From NCBI RefSeq assembly GCF_007954505.1, contig NZ_CP042412.1:3038001-3102000 (forward strand): a stretch of 64,000 nt of DNA, in the 5' to 3' direction. Shown here piece by piece: positions 35,364 through 44,532 of the stretch. The translations under genes were made by a program, and so were the position numbers. Source of the DNA: Microbacterium sp. CBA3102. Its GTDB lineage: Bacteria > Actinomycetota > Actinomycetes > Actinomycetales > Microbacteriaceae. The notes under the pieces are model-generated. The model was given only the letters and a program-made list of their open reading frames with translations, was not told the origin of the DNA and ran no database searches. The number at the start of each line of letters is the position of its first letter. The stretch's first letter is position 1.

Positions 35364-36788
35364 ATGTTCAAAGATTCGTCCGAAGTACTGACCTATATCA
35401 AGGAGAACGACGTCAAGTTCCTTGACATCCGCTTCACCGATCTCCCGGGTGTTCAGCAGCACTTCAACATTCCTGCATCGACGGTCGACGAGGCTTTCTT
35501 CACCGACGGCCAGCTGTTCGACGGTTCCTCGATCCGCGGCTTCGCGAGCATCCACGAGTCGGACATGCAGCTCATCCCCGACGTCACGACGGCGTACGTC
35601 GACCCGTTCCGCGAGGCGAGCACGCTCGTCATGCTCTTCGACATCTACAACCCGCGCACCGGCGAGATCTACTCGAAGGACCCGCGTCAGGTCGCCAAGA
35701 AGGCCGAGAAGTACCTGGCCTCGACCGGCATCGCCGACACCGCCTTCTTCGCCCCCGAGGCGGAGTTCTACATCTTCGACGACGTCCGCTACTCGGTCAC
35801 CGCCGGCGAGAGCTTCTACAAGGTCGACTCCGAGGAAGCCGCGTGGAACACCGGCCGTGAGGAAGAGGGCGGCAACCTCGCCAACAAGACCCCGTACAAG
35901 GGCGGCTACTTCCCGGTGAGCCCGGTCGACAAGACCGCCGACCTGCGTGACGACATCACCCTCAAGCTCATCGAGTCCGGGTTCACGCTCGAGCGTTCGC
36001 ACCACGAGGTGGGAACCGCCGGTCAGCAGGAGATCAACTACCGCTTCGACACGATGGTCCACGCGGCGGACGACATCCTCAAGTTCAAGTACATCGTCAA
36101 GAACACCGCCCAGGAGTGGGGCAAGGTCGCGACCTTCATGCCGAAGCCCCTCTACGGCGACAACGGCTCGGGTATGCACACGCACCAGTCGCTGTGGAAC
36201 GGCGGCGAGCCGCTGTTCTACGACGAGGCCGGCTACGGTCAGCTCAGCGACATCGCGCGCTGGTACATCGGCGGCATCCTGGCACACGCGCCGGCGCTGC
36301 TCGCGTTCACCAACCCGACCCTGAACAGCTACCACCGTCTGGTCAAGGGCTTCGAGGCTCCGGTCAACCTGGTCTACTCGGCCGGCAACCGTTCCGCCGC
36401 GATCCGCATCCCGATCACGGGCTCCAACCCGAAGGCCAAGCGCATCGAGTTCCGCGCCCCTGACGCCTCGGGCAACCCCTACCTCGCCTTCGCCGCACAG
36501 CTGATGGCGGGCCTCGACGGAATCAAGAACCGCATCGAGCCGCACGAGCCCGTCGACAAGGACCTCTACGAGCTCCCGCCCGAAGAGGCCAAGGACATCC
36601 CGCAGGTCCCGAACTCCCTGCTCGACTCGCTCGACGCGCTGGCGGCGGACCACCAGTTCCTCCTCGAGGGCGGCGTGTTCACCAAGGAACTCATCGAGAC
36701 CTGGATCTCGTACAAGTACGAGAACGAGATCCTGCCGATGGCACAGCGCCCGCACCCGTTCGAGTACGAGCTGTACTTCGGGGTCTGA
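35364..36788 (+). CDS. glnA: Glutamine synthetase, GSI-beta (adenylylated type)
   Basis: 474 residues, full-length dodecameric type I enzyme forming glutamine from glutamate, ammonia and ATP. The beta-grasp motif FDGSSIRGF, the ATP-binding [18 protein letters not shown] and the glutamate-flap region NRSAAIRIP are intact. The adenylylation loop [16 protein letters not shown] carries Tyr402, the target of GlnE encoded at 39099-42074. Upstream lies a GlnR-type box and downstream a strong terminator, so it is monocistronic. It corresponds to GlnA1 of mycobacteria. Confidence 0.96.
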   Translation: MFKDSSEVLTYIKENDVKFLDIRFTDLPGVQQHFNIPASTVDEAFFTDGQLFDGSSIRGFASIHESDMQLIPDVTTAYVDPFREASTLVMLFDIYNPRTGEIYSKDPRQVAKKAEKYLASTGIADTAFFAPEAEFYIFDDVRYSVTAGESFYKVDSEEAAWNTGREEEGGNLANKTPYKGGYFPVSPVDKTADLRDDITLKLIESGFTLERSHHEVGTAGQQEINYRFDTMVHAADDILKFKYIVKNTAQEWGKVATFMPKPLYGDNGSGMHTHQSLWNGGEPLFYDEAGYGQLSDIARWYIGGILAHAPALLAFTNPTLNSYHRLVKGFEAPVNLVYSAGNRSAAIRIPITGSNPKAKRIEFRAPDASGNPYLAFAAQLMAGLDGIKNRIEPHEPVDKDLYELPPEEAKDIPQVPNSLLDSLDALAADHQFLLEGGVFTKELIETWISYKYENEILPMAQRPHPFEYELYFGV

Positions 36789-36808
36789 CCACCTCGGAAC
36801 GGCACGGA

Positions 36809-36844
36809 GAGGGCCCTACCGTCGCGACTGCGGCGGTAGGGCCC
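36809..36844 (+). terminator. Hairpin terminator after glnA1
   Basis: A 12-base perfect stem (agggccctaccg / cggtagggccct) with a 12-base loop followed by TTC, 20 bases after the stop. Confidence 0.85.
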
Positions 36845-36944
36845 TTCGCGTCTCTGAAACCCGCTGCTCGTTGCGCCGTGGCGCGCTTGACCGCGTGGCA
36901 TCCGGGTGATCAACTTGTGAGTCTGAGCGTCGACCGGGGGAACC

Positions 36945-38093
36945 ATGCGCCGTAGAAGAATGACCGTGAAGACCGAGCTGCGCGCGCCGGCGGAAGACAC
37001 CGCGACACAGCGATCGAACGCCGTCAGCGCGTATGCGCGGACGAACCCGTTCAAGTTCGGCCTGCTCGGCGCACTCGGTGTGCTCGTGGCGCTGGCGATC
37101 GGCGGCGTGATCGGTCAGCTCGCCACCGTGCTCGTGTACATCGGAGTGGCGGTGTTCCTCGCGCTCGGCCTCGACCCGATCGTCACGTTCATCGAACGGA
37201 GACTCCCCCGACCGGCAGCCGTCACGATCGTCGTAGCGGGCGTGATCCTCGCTTTCGCGGGCATCATCCTCGCCATCATCCCGCTCCTCGTCGAGCAGAT
37301 CAGCAACCTGATCAAGGACGGCCCGCAGATGGTCGAGGACTTCATGGCCAGCGCCTGGTACAAGGACGTCAGCGGCCAGTTCGGCTCCACCATCACGGAC
37401 GCCGTCCAGGGCGTTCTCGACTTCGTCCAGGACCCGGACAACTTCCTCGACATCGGAGGTGGTGTCTTCGCCGTCGGAGCGGGCATCGCGGGCGGGGTGA
37501 CCGGCGTCACGATCGTCCTGATCCTGACCCTGTACTTCATGGCTTCGCTGCGGAGCATGAAGCACGTGGCCGCCCGCTTCGTGCCGGCCTACCAGCGCGA
37601 CACCTTCAGCGGACTCCTCGAAGACGTCTCCGGCGCCGTCGGCCGCTATGTGATCGGCCAAGCGAGCCTGGCGCTCATCAACGGCATCCTGAGCCTGATC
37701 TTCCTCAGCATCATCGGCGCGCCCGTTCCTGCGCTGCTCGCCCTGATCGCCTTCATCGGGTCCCTGATCCCCTTGGTGGGAACGCTGACCGCGTCGATCA
37801 TCAACTCGTTGATCTGCCTCTTCGCGTCACCTCTGACTGCCCTGATCGCGATCATCTACTACCTGGTCTATATGCAGATCGAGGCATACGTGCTCTCCCC
37901 CCGCATCATGAGCAGAGCCGTTGCGGTGCCGGGAGCGCTGGTGGTGATCGCCGCCGTGGCCGGTGGAACGCTGGGCGGCATCCTCGGCGCGCTCGTCGCG
38001 ATCCCGGTCGCCGCGAGCATCATCATCATCGTGCAGAAGGTGACGTTCCCTGCGCAGGACCGGAAGATCGTTCCCCCGGCGACGTCGCACTGA
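36945..38093 (+). CDS. AI-2E family transporter (PerM/TqsA type)
   Basis: 382 residues with about eight transmembrane helices, a large extracytoplasmic or inter-helix segment after helix 3 (LLVEQISNLIKDGPQMVEDF) and the family signature YYLVYMQIEAYVLSPRIM near residue 310. Family members export signals or act as sodium/proton antiporters; the substrate here is unknown. I start at ATG 36945, which has GGGGGAA upstream; ATG 36960 is the alternative. It stands between glnA1 and a lipid kinase gene transcribed the other way. Confidence 0.88.
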   Translation: MRRRRMTVKTELRAPAEDTATQRSNAVSAYARTNPFKFGLLGALGVLVALAIGGVIGQLATVLVYIGVAVFLALGLDPIVTFIERRLPRPAAVTIVVAGVILAFAGIILAIIPLLVEQISNLIKDGPQMVEDFMASAWYKDVSGQFGSTITDAVQGVLDFVQDPDNFLDIGGGVFAVGAGIAGGVTGVTIVLILTLYFMASLRSMKHVAARFVPAYQRDTFSGLLEDVSGAVGRYVIGQASLALINGILSLIFLSIIGAPVPALLALIAFIGSLIPLVGTLTASIINSLICLFASPLTALIAIIYYLVYMQIEAYVLSPRIMSRAVAVPGALVVIAAVAGGTLGGILGALVAIPVAASIIIIVQKVTFPAQDRKIVPPATSH

Positions 38094-38127
38094 TCGGACT
38101 CCGCCGCCGTTCGCGCAAGCGGAGGGC

Positions 38128-39048
38128 CTAGCGGACGAGCAGAGCGCCGGGCTCCACGCGCACCTCGAAGGCGGAGACTTCCCCCATCTCCTCGCCATCG
38201 ATCTCGAACATGAGCGGCGTCGCCAACTCGACGTCGATGCGCTCGACGGGAAGGTGGCGCGTGGAATCCGTGCTGACGGCTTCGTCGGTGGCGCCGAACA
38301 GACGTCGGATGCCGTTGTCCCAGACGAAGGACCGCAGCGTGTCGAGCCACTGCAGCGCCCCGTCTGCACTGACCATGAGCACATCGAGCTTGCCGTCGTC
38401 GAGCACGGCGTCCGGCAGCAGTCTGATCCCGCCCTGCACCATCCCACAGTTGCCGATCAGCATGGTGTGCCCGCGCAGGGCGACCGCCTTCTCCCCGTCG
38501 ATGGCGAGAGTGATCTCGGTCATCTCGGTGCCGGCGAGGGCGCGGCCCATCGCTTCGACATAGGCGAGCCATCCGGCCTTCGACTTGAGGTCGTCGTCGG
38601 TCTCGACCAACATCTGCGCGTCGATACCAAAGCCGACCATCACGGCGAACGCATGCTCGGTTCCGTCGTACGACACCCATCCCAGGTCGATGCGACGTGC
38701 CTCGGCATCACGGATGCGTTCCAGCGCGGCGGTCACATCGTTCAGCGGGACCTCGAGGTTGCGAGCGAGAAGGTTGCCCGTCCCCTGCGGCACGATCCCG
38801 AGTGCCGTCTCCGAGCCCGCCAGCGCCTCTGCGACCGCGCGGACGGTGCCGTCGCCGCCGACCGCGATCACCAGGTCCCTGGCGTCAGCACGCGCCTCCC
38901 GAGCCATGCCGCGACCGGGGTCCTCCGGAGTCGTCTCCCACCAACGGACGTCATACGAATCGTCGAAGACGCCGGCTACCGCATCGTGCAGATCCGCCTG
39001 CTCGACCTTCGAAGGATTCCAGACGATGCCGATGCGCGCGTGAGTCAT
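38128..39048 (-). CDS. Diacylglycerol/lipid kinase (second copy)
   Basis: 306-residue DAGK-family kinase, distinct from the one at 50-955. The signatures are VIAVGGDGTVRAVAEAL and GIVPQGTGNLLARNL; the second differs from the GTGNDLAR form of the first copy. Its C-terminal sandwich has PLMFEIDGEEM. It likely phosphorylates diacylglycerol or a lipid carrier. ATG 39048 is chosen because MTHARIGIVWNPSK is the typical family start; the longer frame contains no similarity. It follows glnE after 50 bases in the same direction and may share its transcript. Confidence 0.88.
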   Translation of the reverse strand: MTHARIGIVWNPSKVEQADLHDAVAGVFDDSYDVRWWETTPEDPGRGMAREARADARDLVIAVGGDGTVRAVAEALAGSETALGIVPQGTGNLLARNLEVPLNDVTAALERIRDAEARRIDLGWVSYDGTEHAFAVMVGFGIDAQMLVETDDDLKSKAGWLAYVEAMGRALAGTEMTEITLAIDGEKAVALRGHTMLIGNCGMVQGGIRLLPDAVLDDGKLDVLMVSADGALQWLDTLRSFVWDNGIRRLFGATDEAVSTDSTRHLPVERIDVELATPLMFEIDGEEMGEVSAFEVRVEPGALLVR

Positions 39049-39098
39049 ATCGTCAGCTTGGGACACGCGCCCCGATACTGCAAACTCGCGGCGCGGAT

Positions 39099-42074
39099 TC
39101 AGCCGTAGAACAGGTCCTCGAAGGTCTTGCGTGCACGCCGTGTGACACCCAGGTAGTCCTCCTCGAGCTCGGTCGCCGACCGGTCGGGATAGCCCAGAAG
39201 GCGACCGATGGCATCCAGCTGTCGTCGATCCACCGGAAGCAGATCGCTCGTCTTGCCCGTCAGGAGGGTGATCGCCGAGCGGAGCCTGCTCGACAGTCGC
39301 CACGCCTCGCGCAGCCGCTCGGCGTCGTCTTCGGTCACGAGCCCCGCTTCGACGGCGGCATCAAGCGCGCCCAACGTCGAGGTCGTGCGCAGACCGGGAA
39401 TCGCATGAGCGTGCTGGAGCTGCAGCATCTGCACCAGCCATTCGACATCGCTGAGCGTTCCGGGGCCGAGCTTCAGATGCCGCCTGGGGTCCGCGCCCTG
39501 CGGCAGTCGCTCGCCCTCGACCCTGGCCTTGATGCGCTTGATCTCGCGCGTGCTCTGGAGGTCGACCGCCTCGGGATAGCGGATCGTGTCCGCCAGCGCG
39601 GTGAACTTCTCGATCAGCTTCGTGCTCCCGGCCACGCCTCGTGCGCGCAGCAGCGCCTGCGCCTCCCACGACAACGACCAGCGACGGTAGTACTCGGTGT
39701 ACGCCTCGATGGATCGAACGACGGGACCGTTGCGCCCCTCCGGACGGAGATCGGCATCGAGGTCGAGCGGGAGCCTGTGGTCGGTGACGTGCTCGCGGAG
39801 TCCGGCGACGATCTGCGTGGCGAGCTTCTGCGCGCGCTGCGGGTCGACGCCGTTCGCGTCGTACACGTAGAGGATGTCGGCATCCGAACCGAAACCGAGT
39901 TCGGCTCCTCCGAAACGCCCCATCGCGATGACGGCGAAGTCCAGATCCTCGTCCTCCGCGGGGACCACCTCGCGGAGCACGGCGCGCAGGGCGGCCTGGA
40001 TGGTCGCCTCGGTGATGTCCGTGAGCGCCGTCGCCACCTCTTCGATGGTGAGTACTCCGAGGACCGCCCCCATCGCCGTACGGAGGAGCTCCCGGCGACG
40101 CAGCGCGCGCACGGCACGCAGGGCGTCGCCGATGGTCTCGTGACGCGTCTGGATCGCCCGCGCCTCCTCATCCAACGCCGCGGCTCCGCGGGGGCGCAGC
40201 CGTCCGGAGCTGTCCAGCCACGCGACCGACTCGGGGATCCACTCCAACAGCTCACCGATGTACCGCGAGGAGGAGAGCAAGCGTGTCAGGCTCTCGGCAG
40301 CGCCGGAGGAGTCCCGCAGCATCCGGAGGAACCAAGGGGTGTCGCCGAGGCGCTCGCTGATCCGCCGGAAGGCGAGGAGCGCATAGTCGGGGTCGCTCCC
40401 GTCGGCGAACCAGCGCACCATGATGGGCATCAGATGACGCTGGATGGTGGCCTTGCGAGAGAGCCCGCTCGTGAGAGCGCCGATGTGACGGAGGGCTCCC
40501 GCGGGGTCGCGGAACCCGATCGCCGCCAGTCGGTCATGCGCCTGCGCAGCCGAGAGCGTGCGCTCCTCTTCGGGGAGTCCGGCGACCGCGCTGAGAAGCG
40601 GCCGGTAGAACAGCCGTGTGTGGATCTCCCGCACCTCACGCCGCACGCTCTCCCAGCGGGACCAGACCGCGCCACCGCTCTCGGCCAATCCGGTGGCACG
40701 AGCGAGCACCCGCAGCCCCGCGGGGGTTCGGGGCATGAGGTGGGTCCGGCTGAGCTCGCGCAGCTGCAGACGGTGCTCCATCAGCCGCAACACCCGGTAG
40801 TCGTCGGCGAAGGTGGCCGCGTCCGCGCGCCCGATGTATCCGCCGGCGACCAGTGCATCGAGGCTCTCGAGCGTGCCGCGCGTACGCAGCGTCTCGTCGG
40901 TGAGGCCGTGGACGAGCTGCAGAAGCTGGACCGTGAACTCGATGTCCCGGAGTCCGCCGGCGCCGAGCTTGAGCTGATAGGGCACGTCTTCGGGGTCGAT
41001 GTACTCCATCACCCGCTCACGCATCCGCTGGACGCTCTCGACGAAGTCCTGCCTGGCCGCGCTCGACCAGATCTTCGGTTGCACGGCAGCGATGTACTCC
41101 GCACCGAGCTCGGGGTCCCCTGCGAGGGGGCGCGCTTTGAGCAGGGCTTGGAACTCCCAGCTCTTGGCCCAGCGATCGTAGTACGCCAGATGGGAGGCGA
41201 CGGAACGGACCAGGGCACCTTGCTTGCCCTCCGGTCGGAGCGCGGCGTCCACCTCCCACAGCGGCGGCTCGATTTCGATGCCGCTCAGATTCCGCATGGT
41301 CTCGCGCGCGAGCCGGGTGGCGATGTCCATCGCCTTCGCCTCGCTCACGACGTCTTCGTCTCTGGTGCCGCCGACGAAGATCACGTCCACGTCGCTGACG
41401 TAGTTCAGTTCTCTGGCACCGGCTTTGCCCATACCGATGACGGCGAGGCGCGTGGCGGCGACCTCGTCCGTGCTCAACGACTCCTGGAGCCGTGTCCTGG
41501 CGACGGCGAGCGACGCTTCGAGTGCGGCGCCGGCGAGATCAGCGAGTGCGGCCGACACCTCGGCGACGATGGTCGCGGGCGACGGGTGCGTGAGGTCGTA
41601 TGCCGCGATGGCGGCGAGGCTGCGACGGTACGCGACCCTGATCGCGACCACGGCGTCGTCATCACCCGTCTGCGCGAATCCGTCTCGCGCACCCACCGAC
41701 GCGAGCAGGCGCTCTTGCATCTCCTGCGAGGTCGGCAGACCGCTGATCGAGTCTTCGAGGACCGAGAGCTGCTCCGGGTGACGGAGGAAGAAGTCGGCGA
41801 GCCCCTCCGACGCACCGAACACGCGCCACACCTGTCGACGGGTCACCTCGTCGTCGAGCAGCGCCCGCAGGGGTCCCGCATCCCGGCGCGCCACTCGGAG
41901 GAGCCCGCGCACGGCGGCGTCGGGGTCCGCGGCATCGTCTGCTTCGAGCAGCACCCCGTGCGGTCGGTCGAGGATCTCCGCGAGTTCCGTGAGGGAAGCC
42001 GCGGCCTCGCTCAGTTCCGCGAAGCCGAGCCGGGCCAGCGCCGAGAGCGAGACGGAGTCGTCCGGACGGACCAT
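39099..42074 (-). CDS. glnE: Bifunctional glutamine synthetase adenylyltransferase/deadenylylase
   Basis: 991 residues with two tandem nucleotidyltransferase modules. The N-terminal deadenylylase module has GMGKAGARELNYVSDVDVIFV (first half). The C-terminal adenylylase module has GRFGGAELGFGSDADILYVYD (second half), with helical regulatory domains between. Both GS/D-D metal motifs are intact, so both activities are likely. It modifies Tyr402 of GlnA1 in response to nitrogen signals. It lies 7 bases downstream of glnA2 in one operon. Confidence 0.96.
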   Translation of the reverse strand: MVRPDDSVSLSALARLGFAELSEAAASLTELAEILDRPHGVLLEADDAADPDAAVRGLLRVARRDAGPLRALLDDEVTRRQVWRVFGASEGLADFFLRHPEQLSVLEDSISGLPTSQEMQERLLASVGARDGFAQTGDDDAVVAIRVAYRRSLAAIAAYDLTHPSPATIVAEVSAALADLAGAALEASLAVARTRLQESLSTDEVAATRLAVIGMGKAGARELNYVSDVDVIFVGGTRDEDVVSEAKAMDIATRLARETMRNLSGIEIEPPLWEVDAALRPEGKQGALVRSVASHLAYYDRWAKSWEFQALLKARPLAGDPELGAEYIAAVQPKIWSSAARQDFVESVQRMRERVMEYIDPEDVPYQLKLGAGGLRDIEFTVQLLQLVHGLTDETLRTRGTLESLDALVAGGYIGRADAATFADDYRVLRLMEHRLQLRELSRTHLMPRTPAGLRVLARATGLAESGGAVWSRWESVRREVREIHTRLFYRPLLSAVAGLPEEERTLSAAQAHDRLAAIGFRDPAGALRHIGALTSGLSRKATIQRHLMPIMVRWFADGSDPDYALLAFRRISERLGDTPWFLRMLRDSSGAAESLTRLLSSSRYIGELLEWIPESVAWLDSSGRLRPRGAAALDEEARAIQTRHETIGDALRAVRALRRRELLRTAMGAVLGVLTIEEVATALTDITEATIQAALRAVLREVVPAEDEDLDFAVIAMGRFGGAELGFGSDADILYVYDANGVDPQRAQKLATQIVAGLREHVTDHRLPLDLDADLRPEGRNGPVVRSIEAYTEYYRRWSLSWEAQALLRARGVAGSTKLIEKFTALADTIRYPEAVDLQSTREIKRIKARVEGERLPQGADPRRHLKLGPGTLSDVEWLVQMLQLQHAHAIPGLRTTSTLGALDAAVEAGLVTEDDAERLREAWRLSSRLRSAITLLTGKTSDLLPVDRRQLDAIGRLLGYPDRSATELEEDYLGVTRRARKTFEDLFYG

Positions 42075-42081
42075 GCGCGAC

Positions 42082-43419
42082 TCAGAGCAGCTCGAGGTTG
42101 TTCTTCAGCTCCAGCGGGGTGACCTGCCCCCGGTACGCCTCCCACTCCTTGCGCTTGTTGAGCAGCACGTAGTTGAAGACCTGCTCGCCGAGCGTCTCGG
42201 CGACGAGCTCCGACTCCTCCATGTACTCGAGGGCGTGGTCGAGGCTCGCCGGCAGAGCCGAGTAGCCCAGCGCACGTCGCTCGGCGTCGCTGAGCGCCCA
42301 CACGTTGTCCTCGGCCTCGGGCGGGAGCTCGTAGCCCTCTTCGATGCCCTTCAGCCCGGCAGCGAGCATGAGTGCGTAGGCGAGGTACGGGTTCGCCGCG
42401 GAATCGAGCGCACGGTACTCGACTCGAGACGACTGCCCCTTGTTCGGCTTGTACATGGGCACCCGCACGAGCGCAGAGCGGTTGTTGTGTCCCCAGGTGA
42501 TGAAACTCGGGGCCTCGTCGCCGCCCCAGAGCCGCTTGTACGAGTTGACGAACTGGTTCGTGACCGCGGAGATCTCGTTGGCGTGCTTCAGCAGGCCCGC
42601 GATGAAGTGGCGCCCGGTCTTGGAGAGCTGGTACTTGGCGCCCTCTTCGTAGAAGGCGTTCTGGTCGCCTTCGAAGAGCGACATGTGGGTGTGCATCCCA
42701 CTCCCCGGCTGCCCGCTGAGCGGCTTCGGCATGAACGTCGCGTAGACGCCCTGCTCGATCGCCACCTCCTTGATCACGGTGCGGAAGGTCATCACGTTGT
42801 CGGCCGTCGTCAGCGCATCGGCGTACCGCAGGTCGATCTCGTTCTGTCCGGGACCGCCCTCGTGGTGGCTGAACTCGACGGAGATGCCGAGGTCTTCCAG
42901 CATGCGCACCGAACGGCGGCGGAAGTCGTGCGCCGTGCCACCGGGGACGTTGTCGAAGTAGCCGGCCGAGTCCACGGGGACGGGTCCCTCGGGCCCGAAC
43001 GACGACGACTTGAGCAGGTAGAACTCGATCTCGGGGTGCGTGTAGAAGGTGAAGCCCGCGTCCGCGGCCTTCGCGAGCGTGCGCTTGAGCACATGCCGCG
43101 GGTCGGCGACGGCCGGCTGACCGTCGGGCGTCGTCAGGTCGCAGAACATGCGCGCCGTCGGATCGATCTCGCCGCGCCACGGCAGCGTCTGGAACGTGGT
43201 CGGATCAGGCTGGGCCAGCAGGTCGGACTCCTGCGTACGGGTCAGTCCTTCGATGGCGGAGCCGTCGAAGCCGATCCCCTCCGCGAACGCGCCCTCGACC
43301 TCGGCCGGGGCGATCGCCACCGACTTGAGCGTGCCGATGACGTCCGTGAACCACAGGCGCACGAACTTGACGCCGCGCTCTTCGATCGTCCGCAGGACGA
43401 AGTCCCTCTGCTTGTCCAT
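42082..43419 (-). CDS. glnA2: Glutamine synthetase, GSI-alpha type
   Basis: 445 residues. Catalytic motifs FDGSAIEGL, KPLSGQPGSGMHTHMSLF and NNRSALVRVP are present. It lacks the roughly 25-residue insertion and the adenylylation-loop tyrosine of GlnA1, so GlnE should not modify it. It corresponds to mycobacterial GlnA2, where the order glnA1, glnE, glnA2 is also found. It is preceded by the SPOR-like gene after 2 bases (TAG-CA-ATG), making a SPOR-glnA2-glnE operon. Confidence 0.95.
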   Translation of the reverse strand: MDKQRDFVLRTIEERGVKFVRLWFTDVIGTLKSVAIAPAEVEGAFAEGIGFDGSAIEGLTRTQESDLLAQPDPTTFQTLPWRGEIDPTARMFCDLTTPDGQPAVADPRHVLKRTLAKAADAGFTFYTHPEIEFYLLKSSSFGPEGPVPVDSAGYFDNVPGGTAHDFRRRSVRMLEDLGISVEFSHHEGGPGQNEIDLRYADALTTADNVMTFRTVIKEVAIEQGVYATFMPKPLSGQPGSGMHTHMSLFEGDQNAFYEEGAKYQLSKTGRHFIAGLLKHANEISAVTNQFVNSYKRLWGGDEAPSFITWGHNNRSALVRVPMYKPNKGQSSRVEYRALDSAANPYLAYALMLAAGLKGIEEGYELPPEAEDNVWALSDAERRALGYSALPASLDHALEYMEESELVAETLGEQVFNYVLLNKRKEWEAYRGQVTPLELKNNLELL

Positions 43420-43421
43420 TG

Positions 43422-43646
43422 CTACTCCGTGCCCTGGCCCTTTGTGTCGCCCTTGACGTCCCAGCCCTGCTCGACGGCCTCTTCCTCCGCCCAGGCGCGG
43501 GAACGCTCGCGGAGCACCTCGGGCGCGCGGCGGGCTTCCGCTTCCGTGTCGAACGGACCGATGCGATCGATGGAGGGCGAGATCATCCCGAACTCGACCT
43601 CGCCGGTCTCCGAGTTGTACCAGTACTTGTGGTCACCGTCAGTCAT
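43422..43646 (-). CDS. Small SPOR-domain-like protein
   Basis: 74 residues. HKYWYNSETGEVEFG followed by RIGPFDTEAEARRAPEVLRERS looks like the aromatic/basic SPOR-type repeat of small actinobacterial proteins annotated as SPOR-domain. No signal peptide or membrane anchor is seen, so peptidoglycan binding, the usual SPOR role, is doubtful. Its stop is 2 bases from the glnA2 start. A GAAGGGG ribosome site precedes ATG 43646; a 9-codon upstream extension is less likely. Confidence 0.75.
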   Translation of the reverse strand: MTDGDHKYWYNSETGEVEFGMISPSIDRIGPFDTEAEARRAPEVLRERSRAWAEEEAVEQGWDVKGDTKGQGTE

Positions 43647-43714
43647 GGCTGCCCCTTCTTCACGTGATGTCATCGATCCTACTGGCGTGCACGGCGGTCG
43701 CTAAGCTATCCCCC

Positions 43715-44461
43715 ATGGCAAAAGCGATCGGCGTCGACATCGGCGGCACGGGAATCAAAGCGGGAATCGTCGACCTCGAGCACGGTGTCATGGCATCCGA
43801 TCGGGTGCGGGTCCCCACTCCGGCGGGCGCATCGCCGCAGGACGTGCTCGTGGCCGTGCAGACGGTCCTGAAGACCCTCGACGTGCATGAATCCACGCTT
43901 CCGCTCGGCGTGGCGTTCCCGGCGATCGTCAAGCGTGGCAAGACGCTCTCCGCCGCCAACGTGTCCAAGGAATGGATCGACTTCGACGCCGAGCGGTTCT
44001 TCCGCGACGGCCTCGGCCGCAACATCGTGTTCGTGAACGATGCGGACGCGGCCGGCGTCGCCGAGGCCCGACACGGCGCGGCCAGGGATGTGCGTGGCTT
44101 CACCCTGCTCACGACACTCGGCACAGGCATCGGTTCCGCTTTCCTCTACGACGGCATCCTGTTGCCGAACACCGAGCTCGGACACCTCAACTTCCGCGAG
44201 TACGAGTCGGTCGAGACCTACGCCGCGACGTCGGCGCGCGAACGCGAAGGCCTCACCTGGGCCGAGTGGGCGGAGCGCCTCCAGGCGTTCTACTCGCATA
44301 TCGAGTTCCTGTTCAGCCCCGACCTGTTCGTGGTCGGCGGTGGCGTGTCGAAGAACGCCGGCGACTTCCTCCCGCTGCTCGACCTGAAGACGCCGATCGT
44401 CCCGGCGATCCACCGGAACAACTCGGGCATCATCGGTGCGGCGTCTCTGGCCGGCGACTGA
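43715..44461 (+). CDS. ppgK: Polyphosphate glucokinase
   Basis: 248-residue ROK-type kinase phosphorylating glucose with polyphosphate or ATP. The phosphate-1 motif GVDIGGTGIKAGIVD, the catalytic-base region FVNDADAAGVAE, the phosphate-2 motif TTLGTGIGSAF and ELGHL are present. Its short length and the combination of motifs match PpgK rather than the longer ATP glucokinases. ATG 43715 is used (MAKAIGVDIGG). It is divergent from the SPOR-glnA2-glnE operon and ends at a strong terminator. Confidence 0.92.
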   Translation: MAKAIGVDIGGTGIKAGIVDLEHGVMASDRVRVPTPAGASPQDVLVAVQTVLKTLDVHESTLPLGVAFPAIVKRGKTLSAANVSKEWIDFDAERFFRDGLGRNIVFVNDADAAGVAEARHGAARDVRGFTLLTTLGTGIGSAFLYDGILLPNTELGHLNFREYESVETYAATSAREREGLTWAEWAERLQAFYSHIEFLFSPDLFVVGGGVSKNAGDFLPLLDLKTPIVPAIHRNNSGIIGAASLAGD

Positions 44462-44481
44462 TCCCGTCCCTCCAGACACAG

Positions 44482-44516
44482 TGAAGGCTCCGACGACGCG
44501 GTCGTCGGAGCCTTCA
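44482..44516. terminator. Strong bidirectional hairpin between ppgK and sulfatase genes
   Basis: A 16-base perfect stem (tgaaggctccgacgac and complement) with a 3-base loop between convergent stops. Confidence 0.9.
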
Positions 44517-44532
44517 TCCGTCCCGCGCGGAC

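Noticed and set aside
38697..42122. 1141-codon frame opposite glnE
   Set aside because: Antisense shadow; glnE with both nucleotidyltransferase signatures is on the other strand.
42082..43419. Adenylylation site in GlnA2
   Set aside because: The loop that carries Tyr402 in GlnA1 is missing here, so GlnE is not expected to act on it.
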